Positions 24,816-32,599 of a stretch of DNA of 42,229 bases are shown here, one piece after another. Position 1 is the stretch's first letter. Each line of letters starts with the position of its first letter. Under the pieces are notes generated by a model. That model saw nothing but the letters and a program-made list of their open reading frames with translations, did no database searches and was not told the DNA's origin. Position numbers and translations under genes: made by a program. The stretch is from Lentisphaeria bacterium (lineage in GTDB: Bacteria; Verrucomicrobiota; Lentisphaeria; Victivallales; Victivallaceae), in the NCBI GenBank assembly GCA_017507125.1, contig JAFWBQ010000024.1, positions 1 to 42,229 on the forward strand, read 5' to 3'.

Positions 24816-26291
24816 ATGGGCGGTTTTTTCGGCGTTGTTTCACGTACAGAGTGCGTTGAGGATATTTACTACGGTACAGACTATCATTCCCATTTGGGAA
24901 CCCGCCGCGGCGGTATGGCTATGAGCTGCGGCAACGGATCCATCAGAAGAAGAATACACGATATTTCAAACACTCCGTTCCGGACGAAATTCGGTGCTGA
25001 AAGCCTCGCCCTTTTCAAAGGCTGCAACTGCGGTATCGGTGTCATCAGTGATGATGAAGATCAGCCCCTTGTAGTCACCTCCAAGTTCGGCACTTTCGCC
25101 ATTATCACCGTGGGTAAGATCAACAACATTGAGGAAATCATCCGGCAGGAGATCAAAGAGGGGGTTTCCCATCTCTGCGAATACGGCTCCGGCGAACCCA
25201 ATCCCACTGAAGTCGCCGCCATGCTGATCTGTCACGGCGACACGCTGGTCGATGGAATTTCCCATGCCCAAAAGACCATTGACGGTTCCCTTTCGCTGCT
25301 CATTCTTCATGAAGGCGCCATTTACGCCGCCAGAGACCGTTTCGGACGCACCCCCGTTGTCCTCGGTGCCCGCACCGATGAGACCGGCAGTATCACGGCC
25401 AATGCTGTGACCATGGAAAGCTCCGCCTTCCCCAATCTGGATATCGAAGTCACCTGTGAGCTGGGTCCCGGTGAGATCCGTAAAATTACCGTTGATGGAA
25501 CGGAAGTGATGAAAAAACCCGGATGCTGTAAAAAAATCTGCACTTTCTTCTGGGTTTATTACGGATATCCCTCAAGCTGCTACGAAGGTGTCAACACTGA
25601 ACTTGCACGGTATCGCAACGGTGCTTCCATGGCGGACCAGGATGAGGAATACAAGGACAAAATCGATACGATCTGCGGTATCCCCGACTCCGGGATCCCC
25701 CATGCCATCGGCTACTCAAACCGTTTCGGACGCCCCTATCAACGTTCATTCGTCAAATACACCCCTACCTGGGCGCGCTCTTTCATGCCTCCCAATCAGA
25801 GTATGCGTGAAAAGGTCGCAAAAATGAAACTTATTCCCGTTGACAGTCAGATCACCGGGAAAAAACTTCTCTTCTGTGACGACTCCATTGTTCGCGGGAC
25901 CCAGTTGGGCGACACAGTGAAGCGTATCTACGAAAAGGGCGCGGTGGAAGTCCACATGCGTTCCTCCTGCCCTCCTTTGCTTTACGGTTGCCGTTTCCTC
26001 AACTTCTCCCGTTCACGGAACGAGCAGGAACTTGCGGCGCGGAAAGCGATCTCAGAACTTGAAGGCACTGAAGATCTGACTCCTGAGATCCTTGCAAAAT
26101 ATCAGGTTTTCGGATCAAAAGAGTATCTGGCAATGGTCAATGTGATCCGGAAAAAACTCAATTTCACAACTTTGAAATTCCAGCAGCTTGAAAAGCTTCA
26201 GGACGCTATCGGAATCCCCAGAGAAGATTTGTGTACCTACTGCTGGAACGGTTGCGACCCCAGCTTAGATGAAAAAAAAGAAGGGAAATAA
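24816..26291 (+). CDS. PurF-like amidophosphoribosyltransferase lacking the glutaminase cysteine
   Basis: A 491-residue homologue of glutamine PRPP amidotransferase. The PRPP-binding motif FCDDSIVRGTQL (about 354-365) is intact, as are Cys residues that correspond to the Fe-S ligands of the Bacillus enzyme (ICTFFWVYY near 242, CPPLLYGC near 385, CTYCWNGC at 473-480). The glutaminase half is degenerate: the protein begins MGGFFGVV where active PurF has MCGI(V)G, so the nucleophile Cys is Gly; the HvRYST motif is replaced by GIGVISDDED; and the oxyanion HNGN is replaced by VGKINN. Similar MGGFFG-type proteins occur in Bacteroidetes as I recall, so this is a family, not a single mutation. It may use ammonia, or do another reaction. 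A Gfo/Idh-type gene follows four bases later. Confidence 0.85.
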   Translation: MGGFFGVVSRTECVEDIYYGTDYHSHLGTRRGGMAMSCGNGSIRRRIHDISNTPFRTKFGAESLALFKGCNCGIGVISDDEDQPLVVTSKFGTFAIITVGKINNIEEIIRQEIKEGVSHLCEYGSGEPNPTEVAAMLICHGDTLVDGISHAQKTIDGSLSLLILHEGAIYAARDRFGRTPVVLGARTDETGSITANAVTMESSAFPNLDIEVTCELGPGEIRKITVDGTEVMKKPGCCKKICTFFWVYYGYPSSCYEGVNTELARYRNGASMADQDEEYKDKIDTICGIPDSGIPHAIGYSNRFGRPYQRSFVKYTPTWARSFMPPNQSMREKVAKMKLIPVDSQITGKKLLFCDDSIVRGTQLGDTVKRIYEKGAVEVHMRSSCPPLLYGCRFLNFSRSRNEQELAARKAISELEGTEDLTPEILAKYQVFGSKEYLAMVNVIRKKLNFTTLKFQQLEKLQDAIGIPREDLCTYCWNGCDPSLDEKKEGK

Positions 26292-26295
26292 CATC

Positions 26296-27144
26296 ATGAA
26301 AAAGAAAATCGGTTTTATTGATCTTTTCATTGACGAATGGCATGCCAATAATTATCCCAAGTGGATCAGAGAATCCGCTCTGGGCAGCGAATTTGATGTG
26401 GCTCTGGCATGGGAAAAGTATACTCCTGCCGGGAAAAAAGATTTGAAGGCATGGTGTGCGGAACAGAATGTGGCTCCCGCAAGTTCCATTGAAGAGGTCG
26501 TCGAAAAATGCGACTGCATCTGCGTCCTTGCTCCCTCCAACCCCGAAGTCCACGAAGAACTTGCTGAACTGCCCCTCAAAAGCGGCAAACCTGTCTATGT
26601 TGACAAACCCTTCGCCCCTAACGGCGACGCGGCACGGCGGATGTTCGATCTGGCGGCAAAGTACAACACCCCTCTTATGAGCAGCTCTGCGCTCCGTTTC
26701 GGAAACGAACTGATGGAGCTTCAGCAGAAGAACATCGGTCCCCTTTTCGTGAATACTTGCGGCGGCGGCGGCAACTTCCCTGAATATGCCATCCATCAGA
26801 TCGAGATGATCGTCTCTCTGCTGGGTACCGGCGCTAAAGAACTTCAGGTCTGCGGCGATGACAAGCGCCTCACCGTTGCCATGCGCTATGATGACGGACG
26901 CCTTGCCAATATGAACTACTCCGCATTCTGGGGATTTGCTCTCAATGCCGCGGCAGAAGGCGAAGCTGTGGCTCAGCTCAACACCATGAGCAATATCTTC
27001 CCCAATCTGCTCCAAAAGATCCTTGAGTTCTACAAGAGCGGTAAAAATCCCATTCCTGTTGCGGAAACCATTGAGATCGCCTCCATCCTTGACGCCGTTG
27101 TCAAGGGCATGGGCAGCTACGGCAGCTGGATCAAGATCAGCTGA
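26296..27144 (+). CDS. Gfo/Idh-like oxidoreductase, short form
   Basis: A 282-residue protein with the Gfo/Idh plan. The nucleotide-binding region is not classical: it begins KIGFIDLFIDEWHANNYPKW rather than with GxGxxG. The following SSIEEVVEKCDCICVLAPSNPEVHEELA and PVYVDKPFAPNGDAAR hold the family's EKP-like motif as VDKPFA. HQIEMIVSLLG provides the expected His. The C-terminal domain is about 80 residues shorter than usual. The start at 26296 is preferred over an earlier in-frame ATG at 26269 that lies within the PurF-like gene. Tight spacing (4 bases) to that gene implies a shared mRNA. The altered dinucleotide motif suggests a weak or non-enzymatic role, or a different cofactor fit. A strong terminator follows. 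Confidence 0.78.
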   Translation: MKKKIGFIDLFIDEWHANNYPKWIRESALGSEFDVALAWEKYTPAGKKDLKAWCAEQNVAPASSIEEVVEKCDCICVLAPSNPEVHEELAELPLKSGKPVYVDKPFAPNGDAARRMFDLAAKYNTPLMSSSALRFGNELMELQQKNIGPLFVNTCGGGGNFPEYAIHQIEMIVSLLGTGAKELQVCGDDKRLTVAMRYDDGRLANMNYSAFWGFALNAAAEGEAVAQLNTMSNIFPNLLQKILEFYKSGKNPIPVAETIEIASILDAVVKGMGSYGSWIKIS

Positions 27145-27167
27145 CTCTGAAAAAACGTTTTTCACGG

Positions 27168-27197
27168 GGCACTGAAGTTTTTCTTCAGTGCCTTTTT
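27168..27197 (+). terminator. Rho-independent terminator after the PurF-like operon
   Basis: GGCACTGAAG (27168-27177) pairs perfectly with CTTCAGTGCC (27183-27192), followed by TTTTT. Confidence 0.9.
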
Positions 27198-27216
27198 CCG
27201 CAAAAAAGGAATACAA

Positions 27217-29046
27217 ATGCCGCCCCACTTCGGATTCGTATTTGAAAAAGCCCCCAAGATGAGCTTTCAGCAGCAAAAAAAGCTGTTGAAAGATTTTTTG
27301 TGTTACTATCCCCGGTACCGGAAACTTCTTATTTTCACACTTCTGGCAGCGGTACTTTCCCCTCTTGCCGGTTCCATTTCTCCAGTTATCATACTTGAAG
27401 CGCTGAAAAATTATCTGCCTGCAGGGAATACTTTCATGGTCATCTCTTCCATGGCGGCGGTCATTTTTCTGCTGCTTGCGGGGAGTGTATGCGATTACAT
27501 TTCCATGCGCTGGGGCGCTATTCTCGGTTACCGCATTGAGGCGGATATGCGGAACGATCTTTTCCGTCATCTGCTGACACTGCCCTTTTCCTACTATGAC
27601 TCCGAACGCAGCGGTACCATCCTGTCGCGGATGACCAACGACCTGACTACAGTATCTTCACTGGCGCACCGGGCGCCGGAAATCATTTTTTCAGCCACAC
27701 TCCGTTTTATTTTCGGACTCGGCATCATGTTTTTCATCAACTGGCGCCTCGCCTGTTTTGCCATTCTTCCGGCGCCTTTCATCATCCTCTGGCTCCACTT
27801 TTTCCAGAACCGCATGCGTCACTCACACGGCGAAGTGCGGCGAAGCATCGCAGACCTCAATGCCGGTGTTGACAACGCCATAAAAGGAGTGCGTGAAACC
27901 CAGAGTTTCACCAATGAAAAAGAACAATACAAACTCTTTGAAGAAAAAAATGGTGCACTCCTGAACCGTCAGGAGATCCTGCGTCACCTTATGGCTCTTT
28001 TTCACATCGGCATGCGGCTGCTGCTCCACGGATACAGCCGTATCTTTGTGGCCATCGGAGTGGTGTTGGTCCTCTTCAAGATGGCAGATACAGCGGAACT
28101 CATCGTCTTTTTCATGTATTCCCACTCCATCACCTTCCCCTTGATGATGATGGCAGAGCTTGTAGAACAGTACCAGCAGGGCATGGCGGCATTTGAAAGG
28201 TTCCGTGACGTAATGAATATCACTCCGGCAATCCGGGATACTCCCAATTGCCTGAAAGAACTCCCCTGCCCCTTGCAGGGGAAGCTGGAGATCCGCGATC
28301 TTCATTTCAAATATCCGTCTGCCAAAGAAGAGTCCGCTGAAGTCCTCAAAGGTCTCTCTCTTTCCGTAAATCCGGGAGAAAAAATCGCTCTCGTGGGGGA
28401 ATCAGGAGCCGGAAAAACCACCCTCGGGGCGTTGATCCCCCGCTTTTACGAACCGGACTCAGGCGAAATATTGCTGGACGGCAGAAATATAAATACCTAC
28501 TCTCTGGAACTGCTGCGTTCTCAGATCGGCACTGTCAGCCAGATGCCCTATATCTTTGACAACTCCATCAGAGAAAACATCGCCATCGGTGCTCCGGGGG
28601 CAGACGACGAAAAAATCACCACTGCCGCCAAATTTGCCGGGATCCATGATTTCATCATGTCGCTGCCGGAGCAATACAACTCCCGGTGCGGAGAAAACGG
28701 CGTCAAACTTTCAGGCGGCCAGCGCCAGCGTATTGCCATTGCCAGACTCTTCCTCAAGTCTCCGCCCATACTCATTCTTGACGAAGCGACCAGCGCCCTT
28801 GACAATGAATCAGAAGCCCTTGTTCAGGAAGCCTTTGACAAACTGGGAGCTGACCGTACAACCATTGTCATCGCCCACCGTCTTTCCACTGTCAAGGACA
28901 CCGACCGCATATACTGCATGAGATCCGGCAGGATCATTGAGTCCGGCACCCATGCCGAACTTCTGGAAAAACGCGGTTATTTTTACTCTCTTTACAAGAG
29001 AGCACACCTCCCGGGAAGGAGCCGATTCATAAAATGGAAAAATTAA
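27217..29046 (+). CDS. ABC exporter with fused permease and ATPase (MsbA/LmrA-like)
   Basis: A 609-residue half-transporter. Six membrane helices fit within about 35-330, with intracellular loops such as FRHLLTLPFSYYDSERSGTI, which is the classic coupling helix region of type IV exporters. The ATPase half has Walker A GESGAGKTT (about 393), Q-loop VSQMPYIFDNSI, signature LSGGQRQRIAIAR, Walker B ILILDEATSALD and the H-loop VIAHRLSTV. It probably exports lipid or lipid-linked glycan as a homodimer; the GT-C gene that overlaps it fits with such a role. AAAAGGA precedes the ATG at 27217. It lies right behind the terminator of the previous operon and no promoter could be named in the 20-base gap, so initiation may be inside the preceding gene or by read-through. 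Confidence 0.9.
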   Translation: MPPHFGFVFEKAPKMSFQQQKKLLKDFLCYYPRYRKLLIFTLLAAVLSPLAGSISPVIILEALKNYLPAGNTFMVISSMAAVIFLLLAGSVCDYISMRWGAILGYRIEADMRNDLFRHLLTLPFSYYDSERSGTILSRMTNDLTTVSSLAHRAPEIIFSATLRFIFGLGIMFFINWRLACFAILPAPFIILWLHFFQNRMRHSHGEVRRSIADLNAGVDNAIKGVRETQSFTNEKEQYKLFEEKNGALLNRQEILRHLMALFHIGMRLLLHGYSRIFVAIGVVLVLFKMADTAELIVFFMYSHSITFPLMMMAELVEQYQQGMAAFERFRDVMNITPAIRDTPNCLKELPCPLQGKLEIRDLHFKYPSAKEESAEVLKGLSLSVNPGEKIALVGESGAGKTTLGALIPRFYEPDSGEILLDGRNINTYSLELLRSQIGTVSQMPYIFDNSIRENIAIGAPGADDEKITTAAKFAGIHDFIMSLPEQYNSRCGENGVKLSGGQRQRIAIARLFLKSPPILILDEATSALDNESEALVQEAFDKLGADRTTIVIAHRLSTVKDTDRIYCMRSGRIIESGTHAELLEKRGYFYSLYKRAHLPGRSRFIKWKN

Positions 29047-30821
29047 AAAAAATCAAAGAACTTTTCAACACAGCGCTTTCCTCAGACAAATTCTGGGCGG
29101 TGGCAATGTTACTTGCAGTTTGGGGAGCATTCGCCCCGTCGCTGAATTTCAAAGAGCTGATCGGAGATGATCTCTTTTATTACAATCATTTGCTTACACT
29201 TGAAAAAAGTATCTGGAACATCTTTGATCCGGTGCTCGGTCTGAGGACTCCCCTGACTTCACTTTCCTTGTATGCAGACTTTCTGCTCTGGGGCAAAAAA
29301 GGATTTGTCACAGGCGCACATTTCATCAACATTCTGCTTCACTGCGGTACGGGCATACTCTTTTATATTCTTCTGAGATCGCTGAAGTGGGGAAATGAAC
29401 GCCTGACGCCTGCCTGGGCAGGAATGGCGGCACTGATTTTTGTACTGCACCCGCAGCGTGTGGAGTCCGTAGTCTGGCTCTGTGAAAGAAAAGATTGCCT
29501 TGCCATGTTTCTGGGCCTTGGAGCATTTCTCTTTTTTCTGTATGATATGCGTAAAGAAAAAATCTCATGGAGTGCGGCGATACTTCTGATTCTTTCCTGT
29601 CTTGCCAAACCCATGTGGCTCTTTTTCTTTGTTCCCGCAGCGATGCTCCTCTGGAGTGAACGCCGCACCTTTCAATGGCAGCTTTTTCTGAAACTTCTCA
29701 GCCTGCCCATCATGATTTTCGCAGTTTTTACTGCATTTTATTTTTCTGAATCACTGCCTTTTGCCAATAATCCCGGCATGTCAGTGCCTCTTCTTTTCAA
29801 AGCAGAAACAGTGCTGCACAACTACGGGAACTATTTTGTCCGCACTTTTCTGCCCGGCAATCTCTTTCCTCTTTATCCCTACTATGATCCGGCATTTGAT
29901 CCCCGCTGGATGGCGCTTGTTCCGATAATTCTCTGCTTTGTCCCCTTTTTCGGACGTCGGCAGGAGTTCAGGCCTGCCGTTATTTACGGTGTTATCCCGC
30001 TGCTGGTCTGTTTTGCGGTAATGCTGCTCCCAGTGGTCGGATTCAACCGGGTCGGCAACACGGATTTTGCTGACCGTTACAGTTATCTGCCGGCACTCTT
30101 TCTCATTACAGGGGCTGCATTTCTGCTGAAGCTGAATATTCCCATTTCCAGCGCTTTCGGACGCTGGTTTCCTGTGATGGGACTCCTTTACTGCGGCGGT
30201 TTATTTTATAAAACGGTTCAGTATCTGCCCGTTTGGGCAAGCAATCAGAGTGTAATTGAGCGCTGTATTGCTCTTAAAGCACCTAATTTCAACTCTGCTG
30301 TCAGCGCAGCGGTCATCCATTTCCGCAAGGGGGAATTTGACAGGGCCCGCAAGCTCTGTGAAGAAAAGCTGCCGGAATCCTCCCGTTACCCTGCGGATTT
30401 CAATAATATCATCCGTGTTTTTAAACTCTCTCTTGAGGGATTGATCCATTTCAGACAAGGAGCTCCTGAAAAGGGAATAACTTACCTCAATACGATTTAC
30501 AGTTCCGAATACAGTGGCATGGTCCGCCACTTTCCCATTGATTTTGCACAGGAAGTTTTTACTAAAGGTGCAGAATACCATCTGAAGAGATACGGTAATA
30601 AAAAGGCTGCCGCAAATTTGTATTTACGCTGCTCGCAATTTTTCAAAAGCCATTCAGCAGTATACGGTCCCTTTTATGCGGGTATGAGTGCTCTGATTGA
30701 GGAAAATTATGCCGAAGCAGTCAAGCACTTCCAATACGCCTGTGAATTGAATCCCCACGATCCGCGATGCGTGCAGAATTTGCGTTATGCGGAAAATAAG
30801 CTGAAGGAGCAGAAAAAATGA
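29034..30821 (+). CDS. TMTC/PMT-like GT-C membrane glycosyltransferase with C-terminal repeats
   Basis: A 595-residue membrane protein with about nine to ten hydrophobic helices (about 20-395) and a soluble C-terminal part. The family phrase HPQRVESVVWLCERKD at about 140 and FADRYSYLPALFL at about 350 match the bacterial TMTC-like, GT-C proteins. The first loop (KELIGDDLFYYNHLL) holds the acidic pair expected for a GT-C metal or acceptor site. The C-terminal region from about 420 has helix pairs like TPR (AAVIHFRKGEFDRARKLCEEKL and HFQYACELNPHDPRCVQNL). It may transfer a lipid-linked sugar to proteins or lipids at the periplasmic face. It overlaps the exporter by 13 bases and RsmE by 4. AAGGAG is 12 bases upstream. 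Confidence 0.75.
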   Translation: MEKLKKIKELFNTALSSDKFWAVAMLLAVWGAFAPSLNFKELIGDDLFYYNHLLTLEKSIWNIFDPVLGLRTPLTSLSLYADFLLWGKKGFVTGAHFINILLHCGTGILFYILLRSLKWGNERLTPAWAGMAALIFVLHPQRVESVVWLCERKDCLAMFLGLGAFLFFLYDMRKEKISWSAAILLILSCLAKPMWLFFFVPAAMLLWSERRTFQWQLFLKLLSLPIMIFAVFTAFYFSESLPFANNPGMSVPLLFKAETVLHNYGNYFVRTFLPGNLFPLYPYYDPAFDPRWMALVPIILCFVPFFGRRQEFRPAVIYGVIPLLVCFAVMLLPVVGFNRVGNTDFADRYSYLPALFLITGAAFLLKLNIPISSAFGRWFPVMGLLYCGGLFYKTVQYLPVWASNQSVIERCIALKAPNFNSAVSAAVIHFRKGEFDRARKLCEEKLPESSRYPADFNNIIRVFKLSLEGLIHFRQGAPEKGITYLNTIYSSEYSGMVRHFPIDFAQEVFTKGAEYHLKRYGNKKAAANLYLRCSQFFKSHSAVYGPFYAGMSALIEENYAEAVKHFQYACELNPHDPRCVQNLRYAENKLKEQKK

Positions 30822-31525
30822 ACATGCTGCTTTTGGATAAAGAAGATTTTATATCACAGGAACTGGTTTCCGTCAGCGGCAGACGCTTCACCCGGTTGAA
30901 GGAGTTTATCCATATCGAATGCGGAAAACAGATCAAATCAGGCGTCCGTAATGAAAGCTGCGGCAGTGCCGAAGTCATCGAGATCGCTTCAGATCATGTA
31001 AAACTCAACTACCGCCCTGAATCAGCGCCGCCGCCTGCGCCGCCGCTGACTCTTGTCATAGCTCTTCAACGACCACAGACCTTCAGTAAAGTGATCCACA
31101 GCGCCGTCACTCTGGGGATCAAACAGATCCACTTCATCCACACTTTCAAAGTGGAAAAAAGCTACTGGCAAAGTTCCCGGCTCAAAACAGAAAGTTTGCA
31201 GGAGGAGATCGATCTGGCACTGGAACAGGCCGCAGATCCGGTTGAGCCGGAGCTTTTCTTCCATAAGCGTTTCAAGATATTTGCAGAAGATGAGTTGGAA
31301 CATATTGCCCAAGATACCCTCCGGCTTATCGGGGATCCTGCGGGGAGTGCTCCGGTTCCGCTTCAGGGCACGCCAATCACTCTGGCTCTGGGACCTGAAG
31401 GCGGGTTTACCGAGTATGAAATCAACACATTCAAAGAACACGGATTCTCCCCAATTTCTCTCGGTACAAGAATATTGAGAACAGAGTTTGCTCTGGCGGC
31501 ATTGTTGGGAAAACTTCTTTTCTGA
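30818..31525 (+). CDS. rsmE: 16S rRNA (uracil-1498-N3)-methyltransferase
   Basis: A 235-residue SPOUT-class methyltransferase that methylates U1498 of 16S rRNA using SAM. The knot region shows TLVIALQRPQTFSKVIHSAVTLG, then LALGPEGGFTEYEI and the family ending SLGTRILRTEFALAALLG, which forms the SAM-binding knot. The N-terminal PUA-like part (about 1-65) has lower conservation (VSGRRFTRLKEFIHIECG), but length agrees with RsmE. AAGGAG precedes the start, which overlaps the preceding stop by four bases (ATGA). It is a housekeeping enzyme caught in an envelope operon. A terminator follows. Confidence 0.9.
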   Translation: MNMLLLDKEDFISQELVSVSGRRFTRLKEFIHIECGKQIKSGVRNESCGSAEVIEIASDHVKLNYRPESAPPPAPPLTLVIALQRPQTFSKVIHSAVTLGIKQIHFIHTFKVEKSYWQSSRLKTESLQEEIDLALEQAADPVEPELFFHKRFKIFAEDELEHIAQDTLRLIGDPAGSAPVPLQGTPITLALGPEGGFTEYEINTFKEHGFSPISLGTRILRTEFALAALLGKLLF

Positions 31526-31571
31526 AAATTATCATTCATCTTTTAAATCAAGCACATTCACAGAGTGTTAC

Positions 31572-31612
31572 AGTGATAAATCAATATAATTTTTGATTTG
31601 TCACTTTTTTTT
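31572..31612 (+). terminator. Terminator after rsmE
   Basis: A 13-bp stem (31572-31584 with 31593-31605, one G-T pair) with an 8-base loop, followed by a run of T. Confidence 0.82.
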
Positions 31613-31614
31613 AT

Positions 31615-31643
31615 TTGAAAAATATACAATGTTGTATTATATT
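31615..31643 (+). promoter_or_regulatory. Promoter for the coiled-coil/HTH gene
   Basis: TTGAAA (31615-31620), 17-base spacer, TATATT (31638-31643). It leaves a 5' UTR of about 150 bases before the ATG at 31799, long for this window. Confidence 0.6.
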
Positions 31644-31687
31644 ATCTTACATTACAGATAAGAATATATTTATCTATAAGGGAAAAA

Positions 31688-31736
31688 GAGTGTTAATGCC
31701 TTGTTTGAAATTCTTTCATTTAAGGATCTGACACTC
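31688..31736 (+). promoter_or_regulatory. Possible structured element in the 5' UTR
   Basis: GAGTGT (31688-31693) can pair with ACACTC (31731-31736), and inside it CCTT (31699-31702) with AAGG (31722-31725), with matched 5-base internal segments. This resembles an RNA stem with an internal loop. No known riboswitch class was recognised. Confidence 0.35.
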
Positions 31737-31798
31737 CCGGAAAGTTTGTTGAATAAATAACTTTAATATGCCTTACCAATCTCAAACAGGAGGAGTAC

Positions 31799-32245
31799 AT
31801 GGCTAATTTCCAACAGATTCTCAACGATGAGATCCGTCGTCTTGCACGAAAAGAAACCAGCGGCACTTTGAAAGAACTCAAAGCTCAGCTGGTGGAACTC
31901 CGCAAAGTCACCAACGAACTCAACCGCCGCCTCAAAGCATTGGAAAGCAAAGAGCCTCAAACTGCTGTGGCTCCCGGAGCGCCCTCTGCCGAAACCCCTG
32001 AAACAGCAAAGGCCTTGCGCGTCACCCCTGAACGCATTGTGAAGTGGCGCACCAATCTGGGGCTGAATAAATCTCAGTACGCGGAACTTCTGGGTGTCAA
32101 TCTGCTTTCAGTCATCCGCTGGGAAAGCGGCAAATCCACTCCCCGCGAAGAGCAGAAACGGCGGATCGTTGCCGTCCGCGACATGGGCAAGCGTGAACTT
32201 GCCAAACTGATGGCAGAAAAAAACATCAACGTAAAATCCAAGTAA
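31799..32245 (+). CDS. Coiled-coil HTH DNA-binding protein
   Basis: A 148-residue basic protein. Residues 1-50 form a coiled coil (DEIRRLARKETSGTLKELKA and KVTNELNRRLKALESKE), a Pro/Ala linker follows, and residues about 75-125 hold an XRE-like helix-turn-helix (ERIVKWRTNLGLNKSQYAEL, then LGVNLLSVIRWESGKSTPRE). The last stretch is Lys-rich. Proteins of this layout occur in Planctomycetes-Verrucomicrobia-Chlamydiae-type genomes; the length and basicity suit a nucleoid-associated or global regulator rather than a ligand sensor (inference). A strong AGGAGGAG lies eight bases before the ATG, and the leader is long, so expression is likely high. A strong terminator follows, so it is monocistronic. 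Confidence 0.82.
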   Translation: MANFQQILNDEIRRLARKETSGTLKELKAQLVELRKVTNELNRRLKALESKEPQTAVAPGAPSAETPETAKALRVTPERIVKWRTNLGLNKSQYAELLGVNLLSVIRWESGKSTPREEQKRRIVAVRDMGKRELAKLMAEKNINVKSK

Positions 32246-32256
32246 TACTTTTTCAG

Positions 32257-32291
32257 AAAAAACTCCCCGGTAGACCGCCGGGGAGTTTTTT
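32257..32291 (+). terminator. Terminator after the HTH gene
   Basis: A perfect 14-bp stem (32257-32270 with 32278-32291) with a 7-base loop, AAAAAA before and TTTTTT at the end; it can act in both directions. Confidence 0.92.
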
Positions 32292-32526
32292 GTACCGCCA
32301 CGCGCCGGAACTTCCGCTCCCGGCGCTTATGTTGTCCATAAAAATTCTCCTCTTCATTTTTATGAACAGCCAGAAGCTGCACAGGTATACAGTATACTCT
32401 GCCGGAATTATTTTTTCAACCTCCCTTATAAAAAAACACAAAAAATAGGTTGAAGAAAAAACTTATATACTGTTCCTGAAGATATTTGAATATTCCAACA
32501 AAATTACTTTTCCCGGAATTTTTACC
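32292..32526. other. AT-rich spacer with an inverted repeat
   Basis: No gene is seen between the terminator and the next promoter. It holds a perfect 8-bp inverted repeat TTCAACCT (32415-32422) / AGGTTGAA (32447-32454), flanked by T- and A-runs, which could be a binding site or a hairpin. An in-frame minus ORF across this area has no ribosome site or recognisable product and was not called. Confidence 0.4.
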
Positions 32527-32555
32527 TTGAACTTTTATTCCTTTGGTGCTATTGT
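32527..32555 (+). promoter_or_regulatory. Promoter of the pseudopilin-led glycan operon
   Basis: TTGAAC (32527-32532), 17-base spacer, TATTGT (32550-32555), 44 bases before the ATG at 32600. Confidence 0.55.
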
Positions 32556-32599
32556 AAAAGAGTGTCGCAGTTTTCCAGGCAAAATCAAGGAACACAGAT

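Noticed and set aside
26206..27570. 454-aa minus-strand frame across three plus-strand genes
   Set aside because: It spans a terminator and several operon boundaries of well-supported genes and has no motif of its own.
31526..31798. Possible small RNA gene between rsmE and the HTH gene
   Set aside because: The terminator, promoter and 5' UTR of the neighbours account for the region; an independent RNA cannot be shown.
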